DNA of 64,000 bases from Dawidia soli (GCF_018598185.1 NZ_JAHESC010000021.1:1-64000), one strand, 5' to 3'. Positions 35,415 to 45,043 are shown, counted from the first letter of the stretch. Numbers and translations are program-made. Notes: a model not told the origin generated them from the sequence alone.

Positions 35415-37178
35415 ATGAACTTTTGGAAAAGCCTGTTGGCCGCCTTTCTGGCGCTCGTCATTTTCTCGTTTTTGTCGTTTATTCTTTTTATCGCCGTACT
35501 GGCCGGTTTGTCGGGTGGTGACGAGGTCGTTATTCATCCCCATACCGTGCTGCACCTCAAGCTCGATGCAGAGATCACGGAAAAAGAATATAGCAACCCG
35601 CTGGCCGGTGTACCGATCGTGGGGCAGGCTGACGTGCCCCGGATCGGCCTGATCGAATTAAAGGAGACTATCCGCCACGCGCAGGAGGATGATAACATAC
35701 AAGGCATTTATCTCGACATCAGCCATCCCCGCGCCGGGTTCTCGTCACTGGAAGAGATACGGCAGTCGTTGCTCGAGTTCCGCGAAAGCGGCAAGTGGGT
35801 GGTTGCCTATACCGAGACCATGACGGAAGGAGCGTATTACCTGGCGTCTGCGGCCGACAAGATATACCTTAATCCGGAAGGGGAGATCGAGTTCAACGGC
35901 CTGACGGTAGAGATCATGTTTTTCAAGAAGCTGTTTGATAAACTGGAAATACGCCCCGAGATCTTCCGTGTGGGCGCATTCAAAAGTGCTGTCGAGCCGT
36001 TCATTCTCGAGAAGATGAGTCCCGAGAACAAACTACAGCTGACGGAGCTGATGAACTCGGTATATGGCCATATGCTGAACCGCATGGCGGATGCACGTCA
36101 CATGCCAGTAGCGCGTCTGAAAGAGATCTCCGATAAAATGTTAGTGCGCAATGCAACGCTGGCCCGTGAGCTTGGCCTGGTGGACAGCTTGTTATACCGC
36201 GACCAGTTCCGTGACCATCTTAAAACACGTCTGGGTTTGGGCGCAAGTGATTCGGTAACATTTGTGAAGTACAGCAAATACCGCCGCAGCTTCTCTGATT
36301 ATAAAAAAGCTTCGCACGAGATCGCAGTGATCGTTGCCGACGGTTCCATCATGCCGGGAAAAGCGGAGGCAGAACAACGCATCATTGGCGCGGATACCTT
36401 TGTCGAGGCCATTCGCCGTGCCCGCGAAGACGATGATGTAAAAGCTATCGTGCTGCGCATTAATTCACCCGGCGGCGAGTTCCGCGCATCGGATATGATG
36501 TGGCGTGAAATCACATTGGCCCGTGCGCAGAAACCGGTTATCGCTTCCATGTCGGACTATGCGGCATCGGGTGGTTATTATCTGGCGATGGCCTGCGACA
36601 CCATTGTAGCACAACCACATACTATTACCGGTTCCATCGGTATCTTCGGAATGATGTTCGACATGAGCCAGTTCCTGTCAAATAAAGTGGGCATCACCTT
36701 TGACGAGGTGCGTACGGGCGAGTTTGGCGACATGTATACCTTGTCACGGCCGCTGACGGAGGCCGAACGCAACTTCTGGCAAACCAACCTGAATGATCAC
36801 TACGCTTCGTTTACACGCAAGGCGGCCGAGGGTCGGAACATGCCTGTGGCGGAAATTGAGAAAGTAGCTTCCGGCCGCGTGTGGTCCGGCGCGCAGGCCC
36901 TCGATCATAAGCTCGTGGACGTACTGGGCGGCTTTGACGATGCTATTCACATCGCTGCTGCCAAGGCGGGTATCGCTGCAGACTACAAGCTTCGTTATTA
37001 CCCGGAACAGGAGCTGAGCGTCTTCGAGCAATTGATGTCGCAATGGGAAGAAGACGCCCGTGCCGAAGCGCTGAAGGCCGAGCTGGGCGATCTGTACGGC
37101 TGGTATCAGCAAGTACACAACCTTAAAAGCTATCAGGGCGTACAGGCGCGCATGCCGTTTGAACTTCGCCTTCACTAA
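35415..37178 (+). CDS. sppA: Signal peptide peptidase SppA, 67K type
   Basis: 587 residues, the long double-domain form. An N-terminal membrane anchor (about 5-35) is followed by two ClpP-like halves. The catalytic Lys is in RVGAFKSAVEPF of the first half and the nucleophile Ser in SDYAASGGYYLAMACD of the second. It degrades cleaved signal peptides in the inner membrane. TAATTTCG upstream (near 35391) resembles a -7 box. Signal-peptide remnants of the lipopeptide genes at 39113-39612 could in principle be its substrates (inference). Confidence 0.95.
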   Translation: MNFWKSLLAAFLALVIFSFLSFILFIAVLAGLSGGDEVVIHPHTVLHLKLDAEITEKEYSNPLAGVPIVGQADVPRIGLIELKETIRHAQEDDNIQGIYLDISHPRAGFSSLEEIRQSLLEFRESGKWVVAYTETMTEGAYYLASAADKIYLNPEGEIEFNGLTVEIMFFKKLFDKLEIRPEIFRVGAFKSAVEPFILEKMSPENKLQLTELMNSVYGHMLNRMADARHMPVARLKEISDKMLVRNATLARELGLVDSLLYRDQFRDHLKTRLGLGASDSVTFVKYSKYRRSFSDYKKASHEIAVIVADGSIMPGKAEAEQRIIGADTFVEAIRRAREDDDVKAIVLRINSPGGEFRASDMMWREITLARAQKPVIASMSDYAASGGYYLAMACDTIVAQPHTITGSIGIFGMMFDMSQFLSNKVGITFDEVRTGEFGDMYTLSRPLTEAERNFWQTNLNDHYASFTRKAAEGRNMPVAEIEKVASGRVWSGAQALDHKLVDVLGGFDDAIHIAAAKAGIAADYKLRYYPEQELSVFEQLMSQWEEDARAEALKAELGDLYGWYQQVHNLKSYQGVQARMPFELRLH

Positions 37179-37188
37179 CCTATTTTTG
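37158..37188 (+). promoter_or_regulatory. Bacteroidota-type promoter of bioB
   Basis: TTTG at 37158-37161 and TATTTTTG at 37181-37188 are separated by 19 bp, close to the described -33 TTTG and -7 TAnnTTTG architecture. ATG of bioB follows 30 bp downstream. The -33 box lies in the end of sppA. Confidence 0.65.
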
Positions 37189-37218
37189 TCTATTCATTTA
37201 TCCTCTAACTGAGAAAAC

Positions 37219-38187
37219 ATGACGATACGCAATAACTGGACGCGGGAAGAGATCGCCGCCATTTACAACAAGCCCGTACTCGACCTGATGTACGAAGCGG
37301 CGACAGTGCACCGGCAGTATCACCAGGCCGGCGAGGTGCAAGTGTGTACACTGCTGTCGGTAAAGACCGGTGGCTGTCCGGAAGATTGTGCCTACTGCCC
37401 GCAGGCGGCCCGGTATAACACCGGCGTGACGGCGCACAAGCTCATGGAAGTGGGCGAAGTATTGCAGAAAGCCGTAGAGGCCAGGGAAGCCGGCAGCACA
37501 CGTTTTTGTATGGGCGCTGCGTGGCGTGAGGTGCGCGACAACCGCGACTTTGACAAGGTCATCGAAATGGTGAAGGGTGTGAATACCCTGGGCCTGGAAG
37601 TGTGCTGTACGCTGGGAATGCTCAGCCCGGAGCAGGCACAGAAGCTGAAGGATGCCGGGTTGTATGCCTACAACCACAACCTCGATACAAGCGAGAACTT
37701 CTACGACGACATCATCACCACGCGCACATACCAGGACCGCCTCGACACACTTGAGAACGTCCGCAAGGCAAACATCTCGGTTTGCTCAGGGGGTATCATC
37801 GGCATGGGTGAAGGCGAAGAAGATCGCATCGGCATGCTCCATACGCTTGCCACATTGCCGCAGCACCCAGAATCGGTGCCGGTCAACGCGCTGGTGCCCG
37901 TAGAGGGCACACCGCTGGAAGATCAACCGAAAGTGTCTGTGTGGGAGATGGTACGGATGATCGCCACCGCACGGATCATCATGCCGCATGCCATGGTGCG
38001 CCTGTCGGCCGGCCGTGTGCGTATGAACCTGGAAGAGCAAGCGCTTTGCTTTATGGCCGGTGCCAACAGCATCTTTGCGGGTGACAAGTTGCTGACCACG
38101 CCGAACCCGGGCTATATCAAAGATCAGGAAATGTTTCAGATGCTTCAGTTACGGCCGCGTCAGGCGTACAAGGAGCAGCTGGTATAA
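37219..38187 (+). CDS. bioB: Biotin synthase
   Basis: 322 residues. BioB inserts sulfur into dethiobiotin with radical SAM chemistry. The iron-sulfur motif is CPEDCAYC (CxxxCxxC, about residues 52-59), and conserved segments [48 protein letters not shown] and RLSAGR hold the second cluster ligands and substrate contacts. Own promoter and strong terminator indicate a single-gene unit. Confidence 0.97.
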   Translation: MTIRNNWTREEIAAIYNKPVLDLMYEAATVHRQYHQAGEVQVCTLLSVKTGGCPEDCAYCPQAARYNTGVTAHKLMEVGEVLQKAVEAREAGSTRFCMGAAWREVRDNRDFDKVIEMVKGVNTLGLEVCCTLGMLSPEQAQKLKDAGLYAYNHNLDTSENFYDDIITTRTYQDRLDTLENVRKANISVCSGGIIGMGEGEEDRIGMLHTLATLPQHPESVPVNALVPVEGTPLEDQPKVSVWEMVRMIATARIIMPHAMVRLSAGRVRMNLEEQALCFMAGANSIFAGDKLLTTPNPGYIKDQEMFQMLQLRPRQAYKEQLV

Positions 38188-38213
38188 ACCGGTAGGTCTA
38201 CCCGCCGTTAATC

Positions 38214-38260
38214 ACGCGGGAGGCTAGTTCTACGGAACCGGCCTCCCGCGTTTTCTTTTT
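38214..38260 (+). terminator. Terminator after bioB
   Basis: ACGCGGGAGGC (38214-38224) pairs with GCCTCCCGCGT (38241-38251), with a small inner stem in the loop, followed by TTTCTTTTT. It lies 27 bp past the stop codon. Confidence 0.92.
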
Positions 38261-38852
38261 ACAACGCTACGGGCACCGGTCGGGCCTGACAAGGGCTTTT
38301 TTCAGGCTGCGCACGTCTGACGGCGATTCCGGCAGCTTGCCGGCAACTGTGGCAAAAACTCCCCACAATGCTCGCCGAATGCACTGATTTACGCTTAAAA
38401 TCTGGAGATGTGTTGTTTCCCTGCAAAATTTCCGGTTACCAAAACAACCCCGCTGGATAGGGTGAAAACAGGGATTATTGAGCGTTAAAAAGACACTAAA
38501 ACCATTGTAATATTACGATTTAGTCATGTAATAAATGGCCTGTTTTTTACAAAAGACGGTGTTAAAGTATTAGTTTAAGTATCTCCTATTACACGGATGC
38601 CCGGCTGGTTGGTTGCCGAAAAAAGAAAAAATAAGTGACCGGAGTCCTGAAAAGGGCCGGATAGGGAGGATGAATTCAAAAAGGTGGAACCAGATATCGA
38701 CGGAAAATGCAGGAGATGGCGGGAATGCCGGTTAGATAGCGACCAACGGATCAGCGGGCATTCACCTCTTCACGAGTCCTTCAGGAGGCTCAGCAAAGGG
38801 GTGAATGCGGGCTGAGACAATAGCGTAGCTTGGGGGTTGCTGGAATACAGAT
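38261..38852. other. Non-coding stretch of about 590 bp with structured DNA
   Basis: No credible gene is seen on either strand. The left half is A/T-richer and includes GTAATATTACGATTTAGTC and AGTTTAAGTATC, possible promoter-like sequence. The right half contains an imperfect hairpin at 38758-38808. A 21-codon frame at 38670-38735 (MNSKRWNQ...) after GGGAGG is too short to call. No match to the common structured RNAs I can recognise. Confidence 0.6.
38758..38808. other. Extended imperfect hairpin
   Basis: GCATTCACC (38758-38766) pairs with GGTGAATGC (38800-38808). The pairing continues inward through TCTT/AAGG with one G-U, and the apex GAG-TCC-TTCA-GGA-GG-CTC forms a second stem with a 2-nt bulge. 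The whole resembles an RNA domain or a palindromic repeat element. No poly-T follows. Confidence 0.45.
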
Positions 38853-38901
38853 AGGCATAACGGATATGGATTTTAAGCGCTTAAAACCCATTAGTATGCC
38901 T
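38853..38901. other. Long imperfect inverted repeat over the end of the 57-residue gene
   Basis: The centre TTTTAAGCGCTTAAAA (38871-38886) is a perfect 16-bp palindrome. Flanks ATGG/CCAT-type pairs and the outer arms AGGCATA (38853-38859) and TATGCCT (38895-38901) extend it to 49 bp with interruptions. It overlaps the stop codon of the minus-strand small gene, so it could be a terminator or a mRNA-stabilising stem. Confidence 0.5.
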
Positions 38902-39064
38902 GGTCTTCCATTGCAAAGCCGCCTGCGGGAGCTAAGCCAGCAGCTCTTGTGTGCGTTTCGGTTTTGACAGTCTGAGGGGCTTCCTTGCCGCGCACAGTCA
39001 CGAAGGTGAAAGAAAGGGTAATAACAGCTGAAACGGCGAGGAGGATTATAATTTTAGTTTTCAT
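38891..39064 (-). CDS. Small exported or membrane-anchored peptide, 57 residues
   Basis: ATG 39062-39064 to TAA, 57 residues. A hydrophobic segment (KIIILLAVSAVITLSFTF, about 4-21) serves as signal or anchor, followed by a short hydrophilic part. It has no Cys, so is not a lipoprotein. Its tail AGGFAMEDQAY aligns with the GGGRGSADGPY tail of the three upstream lipopeptides: Gly2, Gly3, Asp8 and the final Tyr coincide. It is the last of four small genes in one direction, 48 bp after the third. I do not recognise the family. Confidence 0.6.
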   Translation of the reverse strand: MKTKIIILLAVSAVITLSFTFVTVRGKEAPQTVKTETHTRAAGLAPAGGFAMEDQAY

Positions 39065-39112
39065 AGTGTTGATAATCAAAATATTGAGGACTGTTTTAAA
39101 GATAGGGGTGGG

Positions 39113-39247
39113 CTAGTACGGGCCGTCTGCCGATCCGCGGCCGCCACCATTGAGGCCCTGCTGGGGTGTTACTTCGTCTTCGGTGCAGGCGGTGATGGTT
39201 ACGCTTGAAACCAGGGCAAAAAGGAGGATATAGATGATTTTTTTCAT
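39113..39247 (-). CDS. 44-residue lipopeptide, tandem copy A
   Basis: ATG 39245-39247 to TAG, 45 codons. N-terminus MKK, hydrophobic core IIYILLFALVSSV, then the lipobox ITAC with Cys21. After processing, 24 residues remain: CTEDEVTPQQGLN followed by the tail GGGRGSADGPY. The acids right after the lipidated Cys fit the Bacteroidota surface-export signal. It differs from copy B at five positions only (Ile/Val7, Ala/Ser11, Val/Leu16, Leu/Phe32 and nearby), and both proteins keep exactly the same length, which indicates purifying selection. I know no described family with this tail. Confidence 0.75.
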   Translation of the reverse strand: MKKIIYILLFALVSSVTITACTEDEVTPQQGLNGGGRGSADGPY

Positions 39248-39296
39248 GGGAGTAGATCGTTTGGGTATAGGTTCAATAGGGTTGTTTAAGGGGGGA

Positions 39297-39431
39297 TTAG
39301 TAGGGGCCGTCTGCCGATCCGCGACCGCCGCCGTTAAAGCCCTGCTGGGGTGTTACTTCGTCTTCGGTGCAGGCGGTGATGGTCAGGCTTGAAACCAGCG
39401 AGAAAAGGAGTACGTAGATAATTTTTTTCAT
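39297..39431 (-). CDS. 44-residue lipopeptide, tandem copy B
   Basis: ATG 39429-39431 to TAA, 45 codons. MKKIIYVLLFSLVSSLTITAC is the signal with lipobox ITAC; mature residues are CTEDEVTPQQGFN plus GGGRGSADGPY. The DNA of copies A and B stays alike, with mostly silent or conservative changes, over the whole gene, and the spacers (49 and 46 bp) are poorly conserved. This suggests an old tandem duplication with the peptide kept under selection. Position: second of the four-gene run, counted in the transcribed direction. Confidence 0.75.
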   Translation of the reverse strand: MKKIIYVLLFSLVSSLTITACTEDEVTPQQGFNGGGRGSADGPY

Positions 39432-39477
39432 AGGGATAATTCGTTTAGAAATAGGTCAGTAGGTTTACTTTAGGGGA

Positions 39478-39612
39478 TTAGTACGGGCCATCAGCCGATC
39501 CACGGCCCCCACCGTTGTCGTCGCAAGCCGGTGTGATCTCTTCTTCGGTACAGGCTGAAATGGCCATGCTTGAAACGAAGGCAAACAACAGTATATAAAT
39601 GGCTTTTCTCAT
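39478..39612 (-). CDS. 44-residue lipopeptide, tandem copy C
   Basis: ATG 39610-39612 to TAA, 45 codons. The most divergent copy: MRKAIYILLFAFVSSMAI then lipobox ISAC, mature start CTEEEITPACDDN and the same tail GGGRGSADGPY. The middle carries an additional Cys (CTEEEITPAC), so the mature form could make a disulfide or dimer. All changes are in the signal and middle part, none in the final 11 residues. It is the first gene in the transcribed direction, facing the divergent histidine kinase across about 210-260 bp. Confidence 0.75.
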   Translation of the reverse strand: MRKAIYILLFAFVSSMAISACTEEEITPACDDNGGGRGSADGPY

Positions 39613-39824
39613 AGTAGGTAGTTTTAGATATGTTCGATAATAGTTTCCTTTTGTTCAGCCCGGGAGACCCTGATTTATGCGGCGGTCGCTTGCGAGACCG
39701 TAGCGTCTGTGTGGCGGGGTCGCCGACCATGCAAGAAGCCGTGTGTGGCAGGCTACTTTTTCATGAGTTTGTCGGGTTTATGTTTTTGTAATAGGTTTAT
39801 TAGAATTAAATTGATACCTCAAAA
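39613..39824. promoter_or_regulatory. Divergent regulatory region between lipopeptide genes and histidine kinase
   Basis: About 210 bp without a gene. TTTG at 39785-39788 and TAAATTGA at 39807-39814, 18 bp apart, resemble the -33 and -7 elements for the kinase gene. For the lipopeptide genes no good -7 match is visible on the minus strand. The middle includes GCGGCGGTCGCTTGCGAGACCG and GGCGGGGTCGCCGACC, GC-rich sequence with partial dyad symmetry that could bind a regulator. Confidence 0.4.
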
Positions 39825-39875
39825 TTGGCTGGTTTAGTTGAAACTTTTCCCGTATTAAAATTTGTAACCGCACCC

Positions 39876-42026
39876 GTGTACCTAAATTTTTTAAACTTTC
39901 GTAAGCTAGCCGCCATTGTTCTTCTTCTGATTGTAGCGGGAAATGTGAGTGGACAAGAGCAACGATCAACGACGATCGACTCGCTGAAAAATCTGTTACC
40001 GGGCAAGAGTGATAGTGAGAAATTTAATATACTATTCGACTTGTCTCGTGCGCTTATCCTGGACTCACGGCAGCGTGAAGCGTTGTCGTATGCGACAGAG
40101 GCTGCGCGCATCGGCTGGGACCAGGGTGACAGCCTTCGCATCATCAAAGCCACGATGCTCGAAGCTTCGGCGCTGCGGCGCCTGGAGCGACTCGACGAAG
40201 CACTGAAGAAGTCGGAGCAGGTGCTGGGCATCGCCCGCAGAAACGGCTATGCTGCCGAGAATAAGATCCTGCTAAACTCCATTGCCCTGATATATACCTT
40301 GAAGGCGGATTACGGAAAGGCACTGGAGTATAATTTCGAGACGCTCATCGCGCGTGAGAAGGACGGCGTCAAAAGCGAGATCAGCATTGCGCTCAACAAC
40401 ATTGGCCTGGTGTATTTCAAGATGAGGCACTATTCGAAGGCAATTGAGTTTTATACCAAGGCATTGAATCTCAAGCGTGAATCCAACGACACGTACGATC
40501 TCGACCGGCTTCTCATCAATCTCGGCTTGTGTTATAACCAGATAGCGGGCGCAGACGCCGACGATTTTAACCAGGCGCAAAAATACATCAGCGAGGCGTT
40601 AAAGACCTGTGCCGACAATTGCAGCCCCAGCATCCTCATCGAAGCTCATTTTGGATTAGGAGTGTCCAACATTCATTTGGGTGAGCTTAGCGAGGCTCGC
40701 CGGCATTTTGAACGCTCGCTGGAAATCGCCCGACAGGACAACGACAAACGCTTTCAGTGCGAAAACATGGTGTACCTGGGGCAGGTAGCGCGCGAAGAGA
40801 ACGATATCAAGGGTGCAGAGCTGTATCTGCGACGCGCCGAAGCGCTCTCTTCCGAATTGGGATATGGCCAGCTGCTCATGGATACCTACAGACAATTTGC
40901 GGTGCTGTATACGAGCAGGAACGATTTTCAGAATGCGTCTTTTTACCAGTCCCGATACATTCAGTTGAAAGACAGCGTCATCAGCGAAGAGCTCGTCAAG
41001 AACGTGGCCAAGATCCAGACCGATTACGAGGAGCGCGAGAACATCAGTATCATTGCCGCAAAGGAGCAGGTCATCAAACAACAAAGCGACCTCAACTTCG
41101 CCATTGCCATCATCGCCATGCTGGCCGGTATGCTGGTGTTGGTGCTTCAGCGAAGCAACCGTACCATTAAGCGTGTCAACGCCCAGCTCTCGGAGGCGAA
41201 GGAAACCATTCAGGCGCAGAACGAGCTGCTGGAGAGTAAAAATAAATACCTCGACAAAGAGGTGGAGGCCAAGACCATCGATCTCGAGCGTGCCAACCAG
41301 TCGCTGAAACAGGTGAACGACGAGCTCGATAATTTCATTTACAAGACCTCGCACGACATTCGCGGGCCGCTGGCCAGTCTCAAAGGTATGTGCAACGTAG
41401 CGCTGCTGGATGTAAAAGATCCTGTGGCGCTCGACTACCTGCGCAAGCTTGACACGACGGCGGAGCGGCTCAACACTATCCTGACGCGGTTGTTGATCAT
41501 CAACCAGATCAACAACTCAAAGTTGTCGATCAGCCAGGTCGACTTCGAGTCGATCGTCAACGACGTGCTCATGCTGGAAAAGAAAAAGGGACTGCCACAA
41601 AAGCTGGTGATCCGCAAGCAGATCGACGAGCGTGCCGTGATCCGCTCCGACCGCGAGCTGATCCGCATTGTATTGGAAAACCTGATCGACAACGCCATCA
41701 AATTTTACAACGAGGCAGCCACTGTCGAGTCGTTTGTGGAGATATATATCCTGCCCATGGACAAAGGGTATGTAAAGATGCGCGTGGTGGACAATGGGAT
41801 CGGCATCAGTGAAGAAAATCCCGGCAAGCTGTTCCGGATGTTCTTCCGGGCGTCCGAGCGTTCGGAGACGGGGGGCATCGGCTTGTACATTGTGAAAACG
41901 GCTACCGCCAAGCTCGGAGGCAGGGTAGGGTTGCAAACGACACCAGAGGGATACACAGAGTTCTACGTGATCTTCCCGGCCTATCCGCCCAATCTGGACG
42001 AAGGCATTGAAAAGCCGTCGATCTGA
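39876..42026 (+). CDS. Sensor histidine kinase with periplasmic TPR domain
   Basis: About 716 residues from GTG 39876; no ATG is available, and TTG 39825 is another possible start. A signal sequence ([19 protein letters not shown]) is followed by TPR repeats (about 40-390, e.g. [33 protein letters not shown]). One membrane helix (about 405-427) and a coiled coil lead to the HisKA domain with SHDIRGPL (His about 491), and to the HATPase with [18 protein letters not shown] and [10 protein letters not shown]. There is no receiver or regulator gene beside it. TPR domains commonly bind peptides, so the small divergent genes may be ligands (inference). Confidence 0.88.
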   Translation: MYLNFLNFRKLAAIVLLLIVAGNVSGQEQRSTTIDSLKNLLPGKSDSEKFNILFDLSRALILDSRQREALSYATEAARIGWDQGDSLRIIKATMLEASALRRLERLDEALKKSEQVLGIARRNGYAAENKILLNSIALIYTLKADYGKALEYNFETLIAREKDGVKSEISIALNNIGLVYFKMRHYSKAIEFYTKALNLKRESNDTYDLDRLLINLGLCYNQIAGADADDFNQAQKYISEALKTCADNCSPSILIEAHFGLGVSNIHLGELSEARRHFERSLEIARQDNDKRFQCENMVYLGQVAREENDIKGAELYLRRAEALSSELGYGQLLMDTYRQFAVLYTSRNDFQNASFYQSRYIQLKDSVISEELVKNVAKIQTDYEERENISIIAAKEQVIKQQSDLNFAIAIIAMLAGMLVLVLQRSNRTIKRVNAQLSEAKETIQAQNELLESKNKYLDKEVEAKTIDLERANQSLKQVNDELDNFIYKTSHDIRGPLASLKGMCNVALLDVKDPVALDYLRKLDTTAERLNTILTRLLIINQINNSKLSISQVDFESIVNDVLMLEKKKGLPQKLVIRKQIDERAVIRSDRELIRIVLENLIDNAIKFYNEAATVESFVEIYILPMDKGYVKMRVVDNGIGISEENPGKLFRMFFRASERSETGGIGLYIVKTATAKLGGRVGLQTTPEGYTEFYVIFPAYPPNLDEGIEKPSI

Positions 42027-42079
42027 TACCCCCTCCGGGAATTTTTTTACGTCCTTTACTATTATCATCTTTGCACGCC

Positions 42080-44179
42080 ATGAGTCAATTCAAACGTCAT
42101 ACCATCACGGCCGCGTTGCCTTACGCAAACGGCCCCCTTCATATCGGCCATATTGCCGGCGCCTACCTGCCGGCCGACACCTACGTGCGCTACCTGCGCC
42201 TGCGGGGTGAAGACGTGGTCTTTATCTGTGGTTCTGACGAGCACGGCGTGGCGATTACCCTCGGCGCCAAGAAAGAAGGGGTGTCACCGCGTGTCTTTGT
42301 CGACAAGTACCACCACCTGATGAAAAAGGCGTTTGAAGACTTCGGTATAGGCTTTGACATATACTCCCGCACGTCCAACCCGGTGCATTATGAGACCGCC
42401 CAGGAGTTCTTCAAGAAGATCTATGACCAGAACCTCTTCATCGAAGAGACCTCCGACCAATACTATGACGAGCAGGAAGGGATCTTCCTGGCCGACCGCT
42501 ACATCATCGGTACCTGTCCGAACTGCGGCAATCCGAACGCCTACGGCGATCAGTGCGAAAAATGCGGTACGAGCCTTAGTCCGCGCCAGCTGATCAATCC
42601 ACGCTCTACGGTGTCGGGCAATACACCGGTGCTGAAGCCGACGCGGCACTGGTACTTCCCGCTGGACAAGTTTGAAAACTGGCTGCGCGAGTGGCTCGTG
42701 GAAGGCCATCAGGACTGGAAGACCAACGTGTACGGGCAGTGCAAGTCGTGGCTCGACCAGGGGCTGCAGCCGCGGTCCATTACACGCGATCTGGAGTGGG
42801 GGATCCCGGTGCCGCTGCCCGATGCCAAAGGGAAAGTGCTGTATGTGTGGTTCGATGCCCCCATCGGCTATATATCGGCGACCAAAGAATTAAAGCCTAA
42901 CGATTGGGAAAAATACTGGAAGGATCCTGAAACCCGCCTGATCCACTTCATTGGAAAGGACAACATCGTGTTTCACTGCATTATCTTCCCCTCGATGCTG
43001 AAGGCCGCGGGCGACTTTATTTTGCCCGACAACGTACCGGCTAATGAGTTCCTGAACCTGGAGGGCGAGAAGCTGTCAACCTCGCGTAATCACGCGGTAT
43101 GGTTGCATGAATATCTGCTCGACTTCCCCGGTCGTCGCGACGAGCTGCGGTATGTGCTCACGTCGATATCACCCGAGACGAAGGACGCTGATTTTACGTG
43201 GAAGGATTATCAGCAAAAGGTCGACAGCGAGATGGTGTCGATCCTGGGTAACTTCGTAAACCGCGTGATGGTGCTGACAGGTAAATACTTCGACGGCAAG
43301 GTGCCGGCCGAACAAGAGCTGCCGGGTACGGACGACCGTCGCAAGAAAATAGTCGCTCACTACCACCAGGCGCATAACGACCTGAACCAGGCTGTAAAAG
43401 AAATGGCTGCCTGCCTGAAAGATTTCCGCTTCCGCGAGGCACAGTTCCAGATGATGAACCTGGCGCGCATCGGCAATAAATTCCTGGCGGACACCGAGCC
43501 CTGGAAGTTGGCAAAAGAGGATATGGAGGCCGTTGCGGCCATCCTGAACTATGCCCTGACGATCGTCGGCAACATTGGCCTGGCGTGCGAGCCGTTCCTG
43601 CCGGACGGTGCCGCGTCGATTCGCCGTCAGCTCAACAGCGACCTGTTTGACACCGCGCGCAAGCAGTTCTGGCAGAAGGAAGAACTGGTACACGTCGTGC
43701 GCCAGGGGGCGGCCTTAGGCACGCCGGAGCTGATGTATAAGAAGGTAGAGGATGCCGACATCGAAAAACAAATGGAGCGCCTGCGCAAGACGCCGGCAGT
43801 CGCACCAGAAGGAGCCGGTGCCGCTGCCGTGACGGCGACGAAGCCCCTTAAACCCGAGATCGCCTTTGACGACTTTGCCAAGCTCGACATTCGCATCGGC
43901 GAAGTGGTAGCGGCTGAAAAAATGGAGAAGTCCGATAAGTTGCTCAAGCTTACCGTGGACGATGGCCTGGGCCGTCGCACGATCCTGAGCGGCATAGCCA
44001 AACACTACAGCGCTGAAGAAATGGTCGGCCGGCAGGTGACGTTTATCGCGAACCTGGCCCCGCGTAAAATGATGGGTACCGAGTCGCAGGGCATGATCCT
44101 GATGGCCGAGGACAATGACGGCAAGCTGCGTCTGATCCGCCCCACCGAGGACGTGGCGCCTGGCTCTACCGTGAGCTAG
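42080..44179 (+). CDS. metG: Methionyl-tRNA synthetase with C-terminal tRNA-binding domain
   Basis: 699 residues. It attaches methionine to tRNA-Met. The HIGH motif is [13 protein letters not shown] at about 17-29, zinc ligands [18 protein letters not shown] near 150-167, and the KMSKS equivalent reads KLSTS in [15 protein letters not shown]-terminal EMAP/OB-fold domain (about 595-699, [31 protein letters not shown]) strengthens tRNA binding. ATG 42080 fits the family start [18 protein letters not shown]. Confidence 0.97.
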   Translation: MSQFKRHTITAALPYANGPLHIGHIAGAYLPADTYVRYLRLRGEDVVFICGSDEHGVAITLGAKKEGVSPRVFVDKYHHLMKKAFEDFGIGFDIYSRTSNPVHYETAQEFFKKIYDQNLFIEETSDQYYDEQEGIFLADRYIIGTCPNCGNPNAYGDQCEKCGTSLSPRQLINPRSTVSGNTPVLKPTRHWYFPLDKFENWLREWLVEGHQDWKTNVYGQCKSWLDQGLQPRSITRDLEWGIPVPLPDAKGKVLYVWFDAPIGYISATKELKPNDWEKYWKDPETRLIHFIGKDNIVFHCIIFPSMLKAAGDFILPDNVPANEFLNLEGEKLSTSRNHAVWLHEYLLDFPGRRDELRYVLTSISPETKDADFTWKDYQQKVDSEMVSILGNFVNRVMVLTGKYFDGKVPAEQELPGTDDRRKKIVAHYHQAHNDLNQAVKEMAACLKDFRFREAQFQMMNLARIGNKFLADTEPWKLAKEDMEAVAAILNYALTIVGNIGLACEPFLPDGAASIRRQLNSDLFDTARKQFWQKEELVHVVRQGAALGTPELMYKKVEDADIEKQMERLRKTPAVAPEGAGAAAVTATKPLKPEIAFDDFAKLDIRIGEVVAAEKMEKSDKLLKLTVDDGLGRRTILSGIAKHYSAEEMVGRQVTFIANLAPRKMMGTESQGMILMAEDNDGKLRLIRPTEDVAPGSTVS

Positions 44180-44193
44180 CGCCCCGCGTTTAT

Positions 44194-44472
44194 TTATTCC
44201 TTTTCCTCCCAGGTGATGTCGCCCTGGCGGCGCGCATGCACCTTCATGGTCACTACAACGTCATCGGCACCCGCCGCCAGGCAGGCTTCCTGTGCACGTT
44301 TGGCTACGTCCATCAATACGTCATACGGGCCTTGCATGACCGTTTCCATCGCGCCGACGCGATGGTCTATACCCGACTGTGCAATCACATCCAATGCCTT
44401 GTCGATAATGGGGTAGGGGTGACCGCCGCCGATGGGGACGATCTGTATGGCTACGTGTACCTGGTGTTTCAT
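44194..44472 (-). CDS. MTH1187-family thiamine-binding-type protein
   Basis: 92 residues, normal for the MTH1187/YkoF-like family. Conserved features: VAIQIVPIGGG, HPYPIIDKALDVI, HRVGAMETVMQGPYD and VVVTMKVHARR. Structures in the family bind thiamine or its pyrimidine, so a cytoplasmic thiamine-linked role is possible. The gene follows pth by 10 bp on the same strand, presumably cotranscribed. Confidence 0.78.
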   Translation of the reverse strand: MKHQVHVAIQIVPIGGGHPYPIIDKALDVIAQSGIDHRVGAMETVMQGPYDVLMDVAKRAQEACLAAGADDVVVTMKVHARRQGDITWEEKE

Positions 44473-44482
44473 GGACGAAGTG

Positions 44483-45043
44483 TTAGTTGTTGAATTGACT
44501 CATGGTTTTGGCTGCGCCGATCAGACAGAACGAGAGGACCATATCGTTGGCCTTCTTCATGACCTCGGGCAGCTGCGTCATCTCTTCCGGGGCGAAGTTG
44601 CTGAGCACAAAATCTACCTGCTGACCCTTACCAAAGTCACTGCCGATACCGAACCGCAGGCGCGAATAATCCTGACCATTTAATAACAGCTCGATATTCT
44701 TGAGGCCGTTATGACCGGCTGAACTGCCCTGCGTGCGCATGCGCAGGCTACCAAACGGCAGCGCCAGATCGTCGACAATGACCAGAAGATTCTCCTTGGG
44801 AATCTTCAGCTCCTGCAGCCAATATGCAATAGCCTTGCCGCTGAGGTTCATGAACGTGGTGGGCTTGATGAGGTGGATCGTTTTACCTTTGTGTCTGAAC
44901 TCGGCCTTCTCGGCCAGGCGGCCTATGGTAAAGTCAGTCTGATGTGCATCGGCCAACTGATCGAGTACGAGGAAACCAATATTGTGGCGTGTCAGCTCAT
45001 ATTCTGGTCCGGGGTTGCCGAGTCCGGCGATAAGGTATTTCAT
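44483..45043 (-). CDS. pth: Peptidyl-tRNA hydrolase
   Basis: 186 residues. Pth frees peptides from tRNAs dropped by ribosomes. The signature [18 protein letters not shown] with catalytic His is at about 7-24, then [24 protein letters not shown] and [12 protein letters not shown]. It precedes the MTH1187-type gene. In many bacteria pth follows rplY, as here on the same strand, though a strong terminator lies between the two. Confidence 0.97.
   Translation of the reverse strand: MKYLIAGLGNPGPEYELTRHNIGFLVLDQLADAHQTDFTIGRLAEKAEFRHKGKTIHLIKPTTFMNLSGKAIAYWLQELKIPKENLLVIVDDLALPFGSLRMRTQGSSAGHNGLKNIELLLNGQDYSRLRFGIGSDFGKGQQVDFVLSNFAPEEMTQLPEVMKKANDMVLSFCLIGAAKTMSQFNN

Noticed and set aside
38670-38735. 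21-codon frame with GGGAGG in front of the ATG
   Set aside because: Too short to judge, no signal sequence and no resemblance to the neighbouring peptides.
39113-39612. CRISPR-like array because of regular about 183-bp spacing
   Set aside because: Repeat units are protein-coding genes with lipoboxes and codon-level variation, not short repeats with unique spacers.
39491-39730. Minus-strand frame of 79 codons across lipopeptide copy C
   Set aside because: Different frame from the lipopeptide, no signal or conserved part; the 44-residue frame is supported by two paralogues.
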